A stretch of 64,000 bases of DNA from Arthrobacter sunyaminii (GCF_018866305.1 NZ_CP076456.1:620001-684000); one strand, 5' to 3'. Positions 1 to 10,514 are shown, numbered from the stretch's first letter. Made by a program: numbers and translations. Notes: generated from the letters alone by a model not told the origin.

Positions 1-1
1 A

Positions 2-1416
<1,415 letters not shown>

Positions 1417-1420
<4 letters not shown>

Positions 1421-1677
1421 CCGTCAGAGGACTCCGGGTCGGCCAGGGCTTCCTCCGGCGCAATGCCGCGGTCAGCGGCAGGATCCTCCGGAGCCTTGCC
1501 GGAATGGCCGGCGGGAACCGTGCCGCCGGGCGAGGTGCCCTGTGCCTGACGGATATTGTCGGCGGGGTGCTCCGCCTGTCCGGGGCGGCGCGGGTCGCCC
1601 GAGGGCTCGGGCGCAGGGGCGCTCGGTCCCAGGGGATCGTCCTCGGTATTGGCAGGGCCGGTGGGTTCGGTGGTCAT
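1417..1677 (-). CDS. Small acidic Pro/Glu-rich hypothetical protein
   Basis: An 86-residue protein, rich in Pro, Gly, Ala, Glu and Asp, with no hydrophobic segment and no recognised domain; it is predicted to be disordered. An AAAGGA motif lies about 7 bases before the ATG, supporting real translation. The stop codon overlaps the tex stop on the other strand. The 49-residue protein at 4506-4655 has similar composition. Function unknown. Low complexity means a spurious frame cannot be excluded. Confidence 0.55.
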
Positions 1678-1749
1678 GCGGACATCCTTTCGAGCGGTAA
1701 TTCGGCCGTGTTTGCGGGGGAGAGGGAAAGGAGAGCCGTCAGGCGGCAG

Positions 1750-2439
1750 TCAGCGCGCCGCCAGCTTCCCGAGCAGCGAGCGCTCCAGGTTTTCCAGCAG
1801 CTCGCGCGGGTTCTCCCAGATCTCGGTGGCGCCGGCGTCGCGCAGTTCCGCTTCACTGGTGCCGCCGCAGAGCAGCCCAATCGTCGGGATCTTCAGCTCT
1901 GCCGCAGCTTTGACGTCCCACACCGAGTCACCGACGAAGATCGTGTCTTCAGCGGTCAGGGACGAGCTGTCCAAAGCTGACTGCAGGATGTCGGGGGAGG
2001 GCTTGGATTCCTCGGCGTCGGCGGAGGAAGTGGCCGCGGTAATCGCGGAATCGGCGTCGATGACGGTGCGCAGGACTTCCAGTTCCGGTCCTGATGCTGA
2101 TGAGGCCAGCACAATGGTCAAGTCCTTGTCCGCACAGGCCAGCAGCAGCTCCCGGGCGCCGTCGAAGGAGCGGAGCGCCGGCCACCAGGTGGAGAAAATT
2201 GCTCCGTGGGTCGCGTCCAACTTTTCGTCTTGATCTTTATCCCGCTCCTCGCCCAGGAGATGCTCCACCAGCTTGTCGCCGCCCATCCCGATCGCCCGGT
2301 GCACGGCGGACATCGGAACGTCCAGGTCCATCCGCCGGAAGGCCTGCCACCAGGCAACGGTGTGCAGATAGTTCGAATCAACCAGGGTTCCGTCGACGTC
2401 GAAAAGAACGCCGCGCTTGGCGGTGCTGTTGTGGGCCAT
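1750..2439 (-). CDS. HAD-superfamily hydrolase (phosphoglycolate phosphatase / beta-phosphoglucomutase-like)
   Basis: A 229-residue cytoplasmic HAD phosphatase. Motif I is LFDVDGTLVDS with nucleophile Asp14 and Asp16. Motif II is in VLASSAS, the motif III Lys in ESKPSPDIL, and motif IV is VGDSVWDVKAA. The long helical insert between motifs I and II is a C1 cap, as in phosphoglycolate phosphatase and beta-phosphoglucomutase. An AGGA motif precedes the ATG by 6 bases. The substrate cannot be told from sequence. It stands alone on the minus strand, with the Vsr-like gene upstream. Confidence 0.88.
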   Translation of the reverse strand: MAHNSTAKRGVLFDVDGTLVDSNYLHTVAWWQAFRRMDLDVPMSAVHRAIGMGGDKLVEHLLGEERDKDQDEKLDATHGAIFSTWWPALRSFDGARELLLACADKDLTIVLASSASGPELEVLRTVIDADSAITAATSSADAEESKPSPDILQSALDSSSLTAEDTIFVGDSVWDVKAAAELKIPTIGLLCGGTSEAELRDAGATEIWENPRELLENLERSLLGKLAAR

Positions 2440-2504
2440 GTCTGTCCTGCCTTCGGGGGGATGCGGATGAACTGGGGATTGTTCGGGGCGGTGAGGTTTT
2501 GAGT

Positions 2505-2945
2505 CTAGCGACCAGCCGTGCCGCGCGGGCCGAGAAATGTGACGAGTTGCTCCTCCAGGGCACTGCGGTCCTTCAACTCACACTCCCACACGGTCAGCGA
2601 CTCCCATCCTGCCGCCGCCAGGGACTCCAGTGCTGCTGCGTCACGCATCGCCGTTCTGCGCCGCTTTTCGGTCCAGAACTCGGTGTTGCTCTGCGGTGCA
2701 TGCCGGCCCGCCGCACAACTGTGCAGGTGCCAGAAACAGCCGTTAACAAAGATGACCTTGCGCCGGGCGGCGAACACCAAATCGGGTTTACCCGGCAGCA
2801 GCTTCCCTCCTGCTGCGCCGTGCAGGCGGAAGCGGTAACCGGCAGCTTGGAGAAGGCGTCGAACCAAAAGCTCGGGTTTGGTGTTCTTGCTTCGGATCCG
2901 GGACATGTTCGCGCTGCGCTGCTCAACAGTGACGGTATCGGCCAT
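2505..2945 (-). CDS. vsr: Very-short-patch-repair (Vsr) type DNA mismatch endonuclease
   Basis: A 146-residue Vsr-like nuclease. The family nicks 5' of the T in T:G mismatches left by deamination of 5-methylcytosine. The N-terminus RSANMSRIRSKNTKPELLVR is typical. GKPDLVF carries the catalytic Asp, and NGCFWHLHSC plus WECEL carry the zinc-ligand Cys/His pattern known from E. coli Vsr. The His that precedes GCFWH in E. coli is Asn here. Vsr is normally paired with a cytosine-5 methyltransferase, but none lies in this window. The ribosome-binding site is weak (CTTGAACC before the ATG). Confidence 0.88.
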   Translation of the reverse strand: MADTVTVEQRSANMSRIRSKNTKPELLVRRLLQAAGYRFRLHGAAGGKLLPGKPDLVFAARRKVIFVNGCFWHLHSCAAGRHAPQSNTEFWTEKRRRTAMRDAAALESLAAAGWESLTVWECELKDRSALEEQLVTFLGPRGTAGR

Positions 2946-3087
2946 GGTTCAAGTCTAGGCAGCCGCCCGGCTGCAGCATCCTCCCGGAATCCGGCGTCCG
3001 GCAGCAGGTACGGCGCAGTGCCCTAGCCACCGCCTGCCGGGTCGGCCTACGTTGGCTGGTAGATGAGATCACGCGAAGGGTTGGCCT

Positions 3088-4080
3088 ATGGCTTCGATTC
3101 GAATTCTTGGTACGGGCGGCACGATCGCGTCGCGGAGCACAGGTCCGGGCGGTTTGATCGCCAAGGACCATGCGGAGGACCTGATTCAGACGCTGTCCCG
3201 CCGTCACACCGTTTCCGTGCGGAACGTGATGGTCAGCGGAAGTTATCAGCTGCAGTTCTCCGATCTGCGGCTCATTGCCCAAGCGGCACGCAACGCCGTG
3301 ATGGACTCCACCGTGGACGGCGTTGTCATCACACATGGGACCGACACCATGGAAGAGACGGCGTTCCTGCTGGATCTGGTGCACAGCTCACCCAAGCCGG
3401 TGGTGTTTACCGGTGCCAGCCGTCCTGCCGACAGCACTGCTCCTGACGGTCCGGACAATCTGGAGCAGGCCGTGGAAGCCGCAGCTTCCCCGGAACTGCG
3501 CGGCACGGGCGTGCTGGTTTCGTTCGCAGGAAAGATCCGTTCAGCCCGGGGACTCTTTCTTGCCAGTACTACGGCAGCGGACCCGTACGCCGGAGGCACC
3601 GAGGTGGCACATTTCATCGGGGACAGCCTGCACGTCACTGCCAGGCCGCTCCGGCCTTCTCCGCTGCGCATGCCCAGTGAGGAATTCGACCGTACCCGCG
3701 TCACCATCGTGGACTGTGCGCTTGGCGCGGACCCGGATCTGTTTTCCCATGCGGTCCACGCCGGCGCGGCCGCTGTCGTTTTGGCGGGTACCGGGACGGG
3801 GAACGCCGGTCCCGGGTTCGTGGAAGCGGTTCAGGACGCAGTACGCGGGGGATGCTTTGTGGTTCTGAGCTCACGGGTTCCCTACGGTCCCGTCATCCCG
3901 ACGTACGGTGACGGCGGCGGGGTGGACCTGGTGCGGGCCGGAGCGATTCCCTCAGGCGACCTCAAGCCTCCGCAGGCTCGCATCCTTGCGGCACTGCTGA
4001 CGTCCCAGCCGGCAACCCCCGAGCAGATTCACCGTGTTCTGACTGCTGCTCCCGGCAGGCAGGGCGGGCAGTCAGGATAA
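3088..4080 (+). CDS. L-asparaginase (asparaginase/glutaminase family)
   Basis: A 330-residue enzyme hydrolysing L-asparagine to aspartate and ammonia. The N-terminal motif ILGTGGTIAS holds the nucleophilic Thr12, and VITHGTDTMEETAFLL holds the second active-site pair Thr85-Asp86. Length matches the bacterial type I/II family. No signal peptide is seen, so it is probably cytoplasmic. A GAAGGG motif lies about 9 bases before the ATG. No transporter or regulator is adjacent; the gene appears monocistronic. Confidence 0.93.
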   Translation: MASIRILGTGGTIASRSTGPGGLIAKDHAEDLIQTLSRRHTVSVRNVMVSGSYQLQFSDLRLIAQAARNAVMDSTVDGVVITHGTDTMEETAFLLDLVHSSPKPVVFTGASRPADSTAPDGPDNLEQAVEAAASPELRGTGVLVSFAGKIRSARGLFLASTTAADPYAGGTEVAHFIGDSLHVTARPLRPSPLRMPSEEFDRTRVTIVDCALGADPDLFSHAVHAGAAAVVLAGTGTGNAGPGFVEAVQDAVRGGCFVVLSSRVPYGPVIPTYGDGGGVDLVRAGAIPSGDLKPPQARILAALLTSQPATPEQIHRVLTAAPGRQGGQSG

Positions 4081-4184
4081 CGAAAGGGTTGCGGCCTTGC
4101 GCGTATGACCGGCAGATGGTTCCAGAGTTCATAAGTTGGCTTATTATTAGTGGCACAGATATGCCCCTTACAAGGAGGTAAGAG

Positions 4185-4421
4185 ATGTCGGGCTACTTCA
4201 AGCTTGTAGACGCCCACGACGGCGCTTTTCGGATCAAACTCATTTCCGGTGACGGCGCGCTCATGGCGGTATCAGCCATGTTTCCCACCAAGCAGGCAGC
4301 CGTCGCGGGAATCGAGCTCCTGCGCGAGATTGCCGGCACCGGCCCGGTTGTAGATCAAAGCCACGACGCAGACATGCTCGGCGACGCCAGCCGCGAGAAC
4401 GGCCGAGCCAAAGCATCCTGA
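4185..4421 (+). CDS. YegP-like DUF1508 domain protein
   Basis: A 78-residue protein resembling the YegP/DUF1508 family: GYFKLVDAHDGAFRIKLISG followed by MFPTKQAAVAGIELLRE, the beta-beta-beta-alpha pattern of that domain. The family function is not established. Most members carry two repeats; this one has a single repeat. A very strong ribosome-binding site (AAGGAGG, 7 bases before the ATG) suggests high expression, and a strong terminator follows. Confidence 0.75.
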   Translation: MSGYFKLVDAHDGAFRIKLISGDGALMAVSAMFPTKQAAVAGIELLREIAGTGPVVDQSHDADMLGDASRENGRAKAS

Positions 4422-4450
4422 CACTTTGGTTCTGATCGGCAGTCCTGATC

Positions 4451-4491
4451 AAAAGGCCCGGAGTTCCGTTGTCGGAACTCCGGGCCTTTTT
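4451..4491. terminator. Bidirectional intrinsic terminator
   Basis: A perfect inverted repeat: AAAAGGCCCGGAGTTCCG, loop TTGT, then CGGAACTCCGGGCCTTTT with one more T. The outer A/T bases give a U-tract in both directions. It sits between the converging YegP-like gene (+) and the 49-residue gene (-), so it can serve both. Confidence 0.93.
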
Positions 4492-4505
4492 GGCTGCAGC
4501 CGCTT

Positions 4506-4655
4506 TTACTTGTTGTCATCATCTCCTTCGGCTGCCTCTTGGCTGTGCTGACGCGGTTCATTGGGTCCAGCGGCTGACGAGTCTCCCTCGGACGGAGCTT
4601 CGTTGTGGGTACGGTCCTGGTCATTGCCGGATGTGGGATGTTCCTTCTCAGCCAT
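4506..4655 (-). CDS. Small acidic hydrophilic hypothetical protein (49 aa)
   Basis: A short gene easily missed because of its length. It begins MAEKEHPTSGNDQDR and ends EGDDDNK. It is highly hydrophilic, with no Cys, Trp or Phe and no membrane segment, so it is likely disordered. GGAGA lies 4-5 bases before the ATG, and the frame ends just before the bidirectional terminator, both of which support a real gene. Composition resembles the 86-residue protein at 1417-1677. Function unknown. Confidence 0.6.
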   Translation of the reverse strand: MAEKEHPTSGNDQDRTHNEAPSEGDSSAAGPNEPRQHSQEAAEGDDDNK

Positions 4656-4853
4656 GGTTATCTCCAGTCAGGTTGGGTGCGCGCAGGCTCCGGAGAAGAG
4701 CCGCCCGTATGTTCAGTCTAGGAAGCGGTGTTCCGGGCAGTAAGGGCCAACCGCCAAGTCGCCGTCCCGGCGTCCGGGAGCGCTCCGGCCTGTTATCAAA
4801 CCTGCCGATATCAGTCCTAGCCAGAGGCCTGATCTGCCGGTACCGTGAACCGG

Positions 4854-6524
4854 ATGCAGCCAACTGAAGAGGCAGACGTCATTGTTGTCGGTGCCGGACT
4901 GGCGGGCCTCACAGCAACCGCCGAGTTGATTGAGGCCGGCCGCTCCGTCATCCTCGTGGAACAGGAAGGCGAAGCGAGCCTGGGCGGGCAGGCCTGGTGG
5001 TCCTTCGGCGGACTCTTCATGGTGAATACGCCCGAACAGCGGCGGCTGCGGGTTCGCGATTCCGTGGAACTGGCGTGGCAGGACTGGCTCGGAACGGCAG
5101 GCTTTGACCGGCCGGAAGATTACTGGCCGCGCCGTTGGGCTGAGTCCTACGTCCACTTCGCGGCGGGGGAGAAACGTGCGTGGCTGCATCAGATGGGGCA
5201 CCGTGTCTTTCCGGTGGTTGGGTGGGCGGAACGCGGCGGTTACGGGGCCACCGGGCCGGGCAACTCGGTACCCCGGTTCCACATCACCTGGGGTACCGGC
5301 CCGGGCATCACCGCACCCTTTGAAGCGAAAGTGCGCGACGGCGTCGCCCGCGGGCTGGTGCGGCTGGCATTCCGCCACCGGATGGAGGAACTGACGGTAA
5401 GCAACGGCGTCGTCACCGGGGTGCGCGGCAGTGTGCTGGAGCCGACGACGGCAGTTCGCGGCGCTGTGACCAGCCGCGTCCCGCTGGCGGAGTTCGAGTT
5501 CACTGCCGGCGCCGTCGTCGTCACGACCGGCGGAATCGGCGGGGACCATGCTTTGGTGCGGGCGGCCTGGCCGAAGCGTCTGGGAACTCCGCCTGAAACG
5601 ATGCTCAGCGGGGTGCCTGAACACGTGGACGGCCGCGGCATCACCGCCAGTGCCGCGGCCGGGGGCCGGGTCATCAATCCGGACCGGATGTGGCACTACG
5701 TGGAGGGCATTCGGAATTGGAACCCGGTGTGGGCCAACCACGGGATCCGGATTCTGCCCGGTCCGTCCTCGCTCTGGCTGGACGCCGCCGGCAACCGGCT
5801 CCCGGTGCCCCTGTTTCCCGGCTTCGATACCCTCGGCACGCTGGAACATCTGCGCGGCACCGGCCAGGACTACAGCTGGTTCATCCTCAACAAGGCGATC
5901 ATCCGCAAGGAGTTTGCACTGTCCGGGTCCGAGCAGAATCCGGATCTGACGGGTAAATCCGTGCGTGACGTGCTGGGCCGTGCCACCGCCGGGGTGCCCG
6001 GGCCGGTGCAAAAGTTCCTGGACCACGGTGAGGACTTCATTACCGCCGGCTCGGTGGAGGAACTGGTGGCGCGAATGAACGCGCTGGCGAAGGACTCCAC
6101 CAACGGCGCTGCTCCGGTCCTGTCCGCCGAGGCAATCCGGGCCGAGCTGGAAGCCCGGGACCGGGAGATCGCTAATCCGTTCAGCAAGGACAGCCAGGTT
6201 ACCGCCATCCGCGGAGCCCGGAGCTATCTGGGGGACCGGCTCATTCGGACGGCGTCCCCGCATCCGATTCTGGATCCTCAAGATGGTCCGCTCATTGCGG
6301 TGCGGCTGTCGGTGCTGACCCGCAAAACCCTCGGCGGTCTGGAAACGGACATGGACTCACGCGTGCTGGGGCTGGACGGAAATCCCGTTCCCGGCCTCTT
6401 TGCCGCGGGTGAGGCGGCGGGTTTTGGCGGCGGCGGCATGCACGGCTACCGGTCCCTGGAAGGAACCTTCCTGGGCGGTTGCCTGTTCAGCGGCCGGGCG
6501 GCCGGCAGGGCAGCCGCCCGGTAG
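4854..6524 (+). CDS. FAD-binding dehydrogenase (flavoprotein oxidoreductase, succinate-dehydrogenase/KstD-like fold)
   Basis: A 556-residue flavoprotein. The N-terminal Rossmann dinucleotide-binding motif VIVVGAGLAGLTATAELIEAG is at about residues 9-29, followed by a Glu (VEQEG) that would bind the FAD ribose. The C-terminus has GLFAAGEAAGFGGGGMHGYR and EGTFLGGCLFSGRAAG, the FAD-closing segment of the fumarate-reductase/ketosteroid-dehydrogenase group. It resembles the predicted-oxidoreductase family often annotated FAD-binding dehydrogenase; the substrate is unknown. Neither the ATG used here nor the in-frame GTG nine bases upstream has a clear ribosome-binding site. It converges with the AAA+ gene, leaving only 3 bases. 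Confidence 0.85.
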   Translation: MQPTEEADVIVVGAGLAGLTATAELIEAGRSVILVEQEGEASLGGQAWWSFGGLFMVNTPEQRRLRVRDSVELAWQDWLGTAGFDRPEDYWPRRWAESYVHFAAGEKRAWLHQMGHRVFPVVGWAERGGYGATGPGNSVPRFHITWGTGPGITAPFEAKVRDGVARGLVRLAFRHRMEELTVSNGVVTGVRGSVLEPTTAVRGAVTSRVPLAEFEFTAGAVVVTTGGIGGDHALVRAAWPKRLGTPPETMLSGVPEHVDGRGITASAAAGGRVINPDRMWHYVEGIRNWNPVWANHGIRILPGPSSLWLDAAGNRLPVPLFPGFDTLGTLEHLRGTGQDYSWFILNKAIIRKEFALSGSEQNPDLTGKSVRDVLGRATAGVPGPVQKFLDHGEDFITAGSVEELVARMNALAKDSTNGAAPVLSAEAIRAELEARDREIANPFSKDSQVTAIRGARSYLGDRLIRTASPHPILDPQDGPLIAVRLSVLTRKTLGGLETDMDSRVLGLDGNPVPGLFAAGEAAGFGGGGMHGYRSLEGTFLGGCLFSGRAAGRAAAR

Positions 6525-6527
6525 CCA

Positions 6528-8063
6528 TCATGTGGCCCGCGGCAGCGGGACATATCTGGCCCCGCCCTGGCCGACCCGGCCAAAGCTGTAACCTACGCTG
6601 ACCCCGGGGTGAGGTTCCTGCCCGTCCGGCAGCAGCCCGGCGCCGTCAGAAACCCCGCCGTCAGAAACCCCGGCAGAATCCGGGCCGGCAGAAGCGCCTC
6701 CGGCGCCCAGCAGGCTCCGCGTCAATGTCTCGCCCTGGCCCAGGAGTTCCCGAACGGCGGCGGCCAAGTGCTTGTCACCGGGCTGCTCGCCGGCATCCAC
6801 GGCAACCAGTACTGCCCGCCGGATCAGCTCCCGTGCGAAGGACGCGGTGGCGCCCTCGGACTGGTCCGCGGCAGCCTGCAGCGCAGCTTCGGAAAACACT
6901 CCGGCCGGGGCGTAGAGTTCCAGCAGCCGCACCCGGTTTCCGGCATCGGGCAGCGGAATTTCGACGGCGAGGTCCACCCGCCCGGGCCGCTGCACGAGCG
7001 CCCGTTCCAGGGCTTCCGCCCGGTTGGTGGTCATGAGGAAGACGACATCGGCGTCGGCATCCAGCCCGTCCAGGGCGTCGAGGACTTCAAAGAGCAGGGG
7101 CTGGGGGCCGTTGCCCATGTCCCGGTCCTCGGCCACCAGATCAATATCCTCAAGGATCACCATGGACGGCGCCATGGCACGGGCCAGTCGGGCCGCTTCT
7201 CCCACCGCGTGCAGCGAACTCCCGGCGAGCAGCACCGCCGTCGTGCCCTCGCTGGCGCTGAGCAGGTGGCGGACGGTATGGGTTTTCCCGGTGCCGGGCG
7301 GGCCGTACAGCAGGACGCCGCGCTTGAGATGCTGCCCGTGTTCGCGGAGCACCTCCCGGTTGGCAGCGATGCCCAGGACATGCCGGCCCACCCGGTCCAG
7401 CACGCCGTCGGGCAGGATGACTTCGTCTGCGGGAAGCGAGGGACGGGGCAGGAACGTGACGCCGGCGCCCTGCTGGCCGTAGGGGTCAAAGGCGAAGGAC
7501 ACGACCTGTCCACGCAGAATGCTGTTGGTCCGCAGATCCTCCTGGACCGCCGTCAGGAAGCGGGCCGCGGCTTCCCGCTCCGGGGCCAGCACGGCAATGT
7601 CGGTCCCGTTGCGTCCATACTGCGGGTTGGCTGCGCGCTGCAGCACCGCCAGCGGAACCCCTTCGTAGACAAAAAGCCGCAGTCCCAGTGCCAGCACCTC
7701 GCGGGTGCTGTCCGGACCGACGGCGAGATTGACGAAATCAGGTTGGCCCACGGTCACGGGACCGTACTCCTGCTGCACAAGGTCCGAGAGGGATAGGTGG
7801 TGACGCTGCTGCCCGCCGCCCACGCCGATCAGCCGTGCCATCGGATCCTGCCCGGAGACCTTCTCGACGGCGATGTCCAGGTCCGCGAAACGATGGACCG
7901 GAAAGTCCTGGGCCAGGATGGGAAGGTCAGAGGCGGACATGCCCAGATGTGAGGTCAGGACGTCCAAGAGGCGGACACGTCCCGGAGTTTCGTCCCGGTG
8001 CGCCTGTGCCAACTCGACGGCACGGGTGAAGTTGCGAAGGAATTCCCCCAGTTTTTCATCCAT
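6528..8063 (-). CDS. AAA+ ATPase (FtsH/CDC48-like single ATPase module)
   Basis: A 511-residue protein with an N-terminal region of about 220 residues that I do not recognise, then one AAA+ module. Walker A is GPPGTGKT (Lys260) and Walker B is MVILEDIDLV. A sensor segment VFLMTTNRAEALERALVQRPGRVD contains the arginine-finger type Arg pair. No protease domain or membrane segment is visible, so it is probably a cytosolic remodelling ATPase with unknown clients. The ATG used here is preferred over an upstream TTG that lacks a ribosome-binding site. It lies 84 bases downstream of the LAL regulator on the same strand and may be co-transcribed. Confidence 0.85.
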   Translation of the reverse strand: MDEKLGEFLRNFTRAVELAQAHRDETPGRVRLLDVLTSHLGMSASDLPILAQDFPVHRFADLDIAVEKVSGQDPMARLIGVGGGQQRHHLSLSDLVQQEYGPVTVGQPDFVNLAVGPDSTREVLALGLRLFVYEGVPLAVLQRAANPQYGRNGTDIAVLAPEREAAARFLTAVQEDLRTNSILRGQVVSFAFDPYGQQGAGVTFLPRPSLPADEVILPDGVLDRVGRHVLGIAANREVLREHGQHLKRGVLLYGPPGTGKTHTVRHLLSASEGTTAVLLAGSSLHAVGEAARLARAMAPSMVILEDIDLVAEDRDMGNGPQPLLFEVLDALDGLDADADVVFLMTTNRAEALERALVQRPGRVDLAVEIPLPDAGNRVRLLELYAPAGVFSEAALQAAADQSEGATASFARELIRRAVLVAVDAGEQPGDKHLAAAVRELLGQGETLTRSLLGAGGASAGPDSAGVSDGGVSDGAGLLPDGQEPHPGVSVGYSFGRVGQGGARYVPLPRAT

Positions 8064-8147
8064 GCGGCCAGAGCCTAACAGCCGGGTCAAGAGGCAGGAG
8101 CAACCGGCGCAGAGGCGGGCGCTGCAGAGCCGGCCGCAGCACCCGTA

Positions 8148-10514
8148 TCAATAACCCCAGTGTTTAGCCTTGCGCAGTGCTTCGTTTCGGGTGGTGGCTC
8201 CAAGTTTCCGGTACAGCGAGCTGGTCTGGGCTTTGACCGTGTTCACGGAGACATGCCGTTCACGGGCCATATCCGCACGGGTCCTGCCCAACCGCAGGCC
8301 GGCAAGGACCTGGATCTCCCGCTCCGTCAGCGTGACCCTGCCTTCGGCGCGTCCCCTGCGGGGAGCCTCGAAGGATGCCAGCCGGCCGATTTCCTCATCG
8401 GTGAGGCCCAGGACTGCGCTCAGTCCGTCCTGGTTCTGCGGATCCTGCCACAGCCACAGCAGATCGATCAGCTCCCCGCCCGCAGAGTAGTTCTCACGGA
8501 CAGTTTCCAGGGCATCGGATCCCAGCGGGCCGGGGAAAGCGCTCGCCAGCAGCTGCAGGTTCCGTGCCAAGCTGCGGGTCCGCCATCCCCCGTCACTGGA
8601 GGAGAGGGTCCGGTGCAGGATGACCAGCGCAGCGTCGACGTTTCCACTTTGCAGGGACAGGTAAGCCTGCACGTTGCGTAGCTCGAGGGAGCCGGCGGCC
8701 GGTTTCCGAGGCACATCCAGGGCATCAAGTGCCACCCGGGCCACTACTTCGGAGTGCTGCAGTGCCCTGACTGCCATGGGCGAATGGGCAGCGTATGTTC
8801 GAGTGCTGCGCAGGTTGTTGATCCGGTGCATCCCCGCATCAGCTGAGCCGAAGAACCTTTCGCGCATAGTCAGCAATTCGGCATGGAGCGGCCAGAACTC
8901 GTCGTTGTCCGGTTCCGGGGGCAACAGGGCCAGCCCGGCATCCATCTTCTGCCGGTCCAGTTCATGCCAGGCGATGTAAACGCGGGCCAGATGTGCGCCT
9001 CTGGCCACCATCTTTGTCCCCCACGCGGTCCGGGCAAGAAAACTGTCCGCCCGGTCAGCCCAATTACGGGCCAGCTGCGTGTTTCCGCTCTGCGCGTGCA
9101 CAAGCGCGAGATTTGCTGCGGCATTGGCCTGAATAAAAGCGTTGTCAACGCTGGCAGCCCAGAGCATAGCTGATTCGTAGGCGTTGGCCGCCTCGATTAG
9201 GCGGTCGGCAACATGCAGTGACAGGCCGCTGTGCAGCTCGGCCATACCGGCCAGCACAGGACGTACCCGGTTGGCGGCTGCAGCCTGGGACACGACTCTG
9301 CGCAGCCGTGCGCCGCAACGCCCGGACTCTTCGTAGTGGCCCTGGAGCCGCAGGAAGCTGAGTTCCACCAGTCCCGCGGTCACTGCAAAGGAACTGGGGC
9401 GGCGGGAATACTGCTGTGTCAGCTTCCGAAGATTCTGCGCCGTCCGGTCGTCCGCATAGTTGGGCTCAATGGTTGGAAGCGGCAGGTTCATCCGGTCTTC
9501 ATCGACGGAGGCCAGGATCTTCAGTGTGGCGGTGAATAACTCGCCCCGGGCAATCCGGGCAGGCATCTTTTGAGCGGCATAACGCAGCATCCGCGGGTTG
9601 GTCATGAAGAGGTCAACCCAGTGTTCTGAAAGCACAGCCCACAAGCCCCGCCAACTGCGCCGCTCGATGGCCGCCATAACAGCGGCGCCCGGTTCACTGA
9701 CTCGGGCGAGTGCTGCCACCGCCAACTCATCCAGCTGCTCAGCGCGTTCCGGGCTGCGCCGCTGCAGGGACGCCCGCAGTTCCCTGCGCGCCAGATCCGG
9801 CATGATCCACTCGCCGTTTGCCGCAGGGACGATCAGGCAGGCTTCGGCCAACTGGGCGGTCCCGGGAACCCGGTCTGCCCGGTGAGCATAAAAGGCCTGG
9901 AGCATTGAATCCGTGAAGAACGGCAAAAAGGCGGCTTCAGACAGGAAACCGGTTGGGTCCAGGCGGGAGACCCAAGGTGCGATGGCCCGGCCGAGAGAGC
10001 TCGCCACCTGCGTTTCTGCGGCGGGATTAGACAAGAGCGTTTCCACTCCGTACAGCCAACCGCCGGTCAGGCGCCACAGCTGCTCCGGCGACCGCTCGGG
10101 AACCGTGCCCGCTTCATAAGGAACGGTTGCGGCTGTCGGGCGACATCTGAACTGCGCGCTGACGAGCTCCACTTCGGACACCGTCAGAAAGAGGTCGGAC
10201 GCGCCCACCATCTGCGCATCCGGTCTCTGAGCCAACCCGTAGGCCTCAGGTGATGGCGGAAGCACAGCGGCAACCCGGATATCCGGATGCTTCTGGTGCT
10301 CCGCGAGAACCTCGGCAACGGCCCTAGCCGGTGTGGTGCCTGTCGGCATCCCGCTGTAATCCACCACCCGTCCCTCGGTGCCCACCCAGGAACGAGCAAG
10401 ACGCAGTCTGCCTGAACCCCGGGGAGCGATGACCACCAACAGGGAGGAACCCGGATCAAGGCTCGCCAAGATCCGCTCCCATACGGGGCTGGCAGGTGTT
10501 GGTTCAACGGTCAT
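8148..10514 (-). CDS. LuxR-family (LAL-like) transcriptional regulator
   Basis: A 788-residue regulator with a C-terminal LuxR-type helix-turn-helix (about 726-788: LTEREIQVLAGLRLGRTRAD, then HVSVNTVKAQTSSLYRKLGA). The long N-terminal and central region has the NTPase-plus-helical-repeat layout of LAL/MalT-type activators. At the P-loop position it reads APRGSGRLRLA (residues 30-40). The Walker A Lys is Arg36 and the following Thr/Ser is Leu, so ATP binding may be lost or altered. It is divergent from the pilus operon and is its most likely regulator (inference). A good sigma-70-type promoter lies just upstream. Confidence 0.87.
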   Translation of the reverse strand: MTVEPTPASPVWERILASLDPGSSLLVVIAPRGSGRLRLARSWVGTEGRVVDYSGMPTGTTPARAVAEVLAEHQKHPDIRVAAVLPPSPEAYGLAQRPDAQMVGASDLFLTVSEVELVSAQFRCRPTAATVPYEAGTVPERSPEQLWRLTGGWLYGVETLLSNPAAETQVASSLGRAIAPWVSRLDPTGFLSEAAFLPFFTDSMLQAFYAHRADRVPGTAQLAEACLIVPAANGEWIMPDLARRELRASLQRRSPERAEQLDELAVAALARVSEPGAAVMAAIERRSWRGLWAVLSEHWVDLFMTNPRMLRYAAQKMPARIARGELFTATLKILASVDEDRMNLPLPTIEPNYADDRTAQNLRKLTQQYSRRPSSFAVTAGLVELSFLRLQGHYEESGRCGARLRRVVSQAAAANRVRPVLAGMAELHSGLSLHVADRLIEAANAYESAMLWAASVDNAFIQANAAANLALVHAQSGNTQLARNWADRADSFLARTAWGTKMVARGAHLARVYIAWHELDRQKMDAGLALLPPEPDNDEFWPLHAELLTMRERFFGSADAGMHRINNLRSTRTYAAHSPMAVRALQHSEVVARVALDALDVPRKPAAGSLELRNVQAYLSLQSGNVDAALVILHRTLSSSDGGWRTRSLARNLQLLASAFPGPLGSDALETVRENYSAGGELIDLLWLWQDPQNQDGLSAVLGLTDEEIGRLASFEAPRRGRAEGRVTLTEREIQVLAGLRLGRTRADMARERHVSVNTVKAQTSSLYRKLGATTRNEALRKAKHWGY

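Noticed and set aside
4713..6281. A 522-codon minus-strand open frame opposite the FAD dehydrogenase
   Set aside because: Antisense shadow of a well-supported flavoprotein gene; no recognisable motif in its translation.
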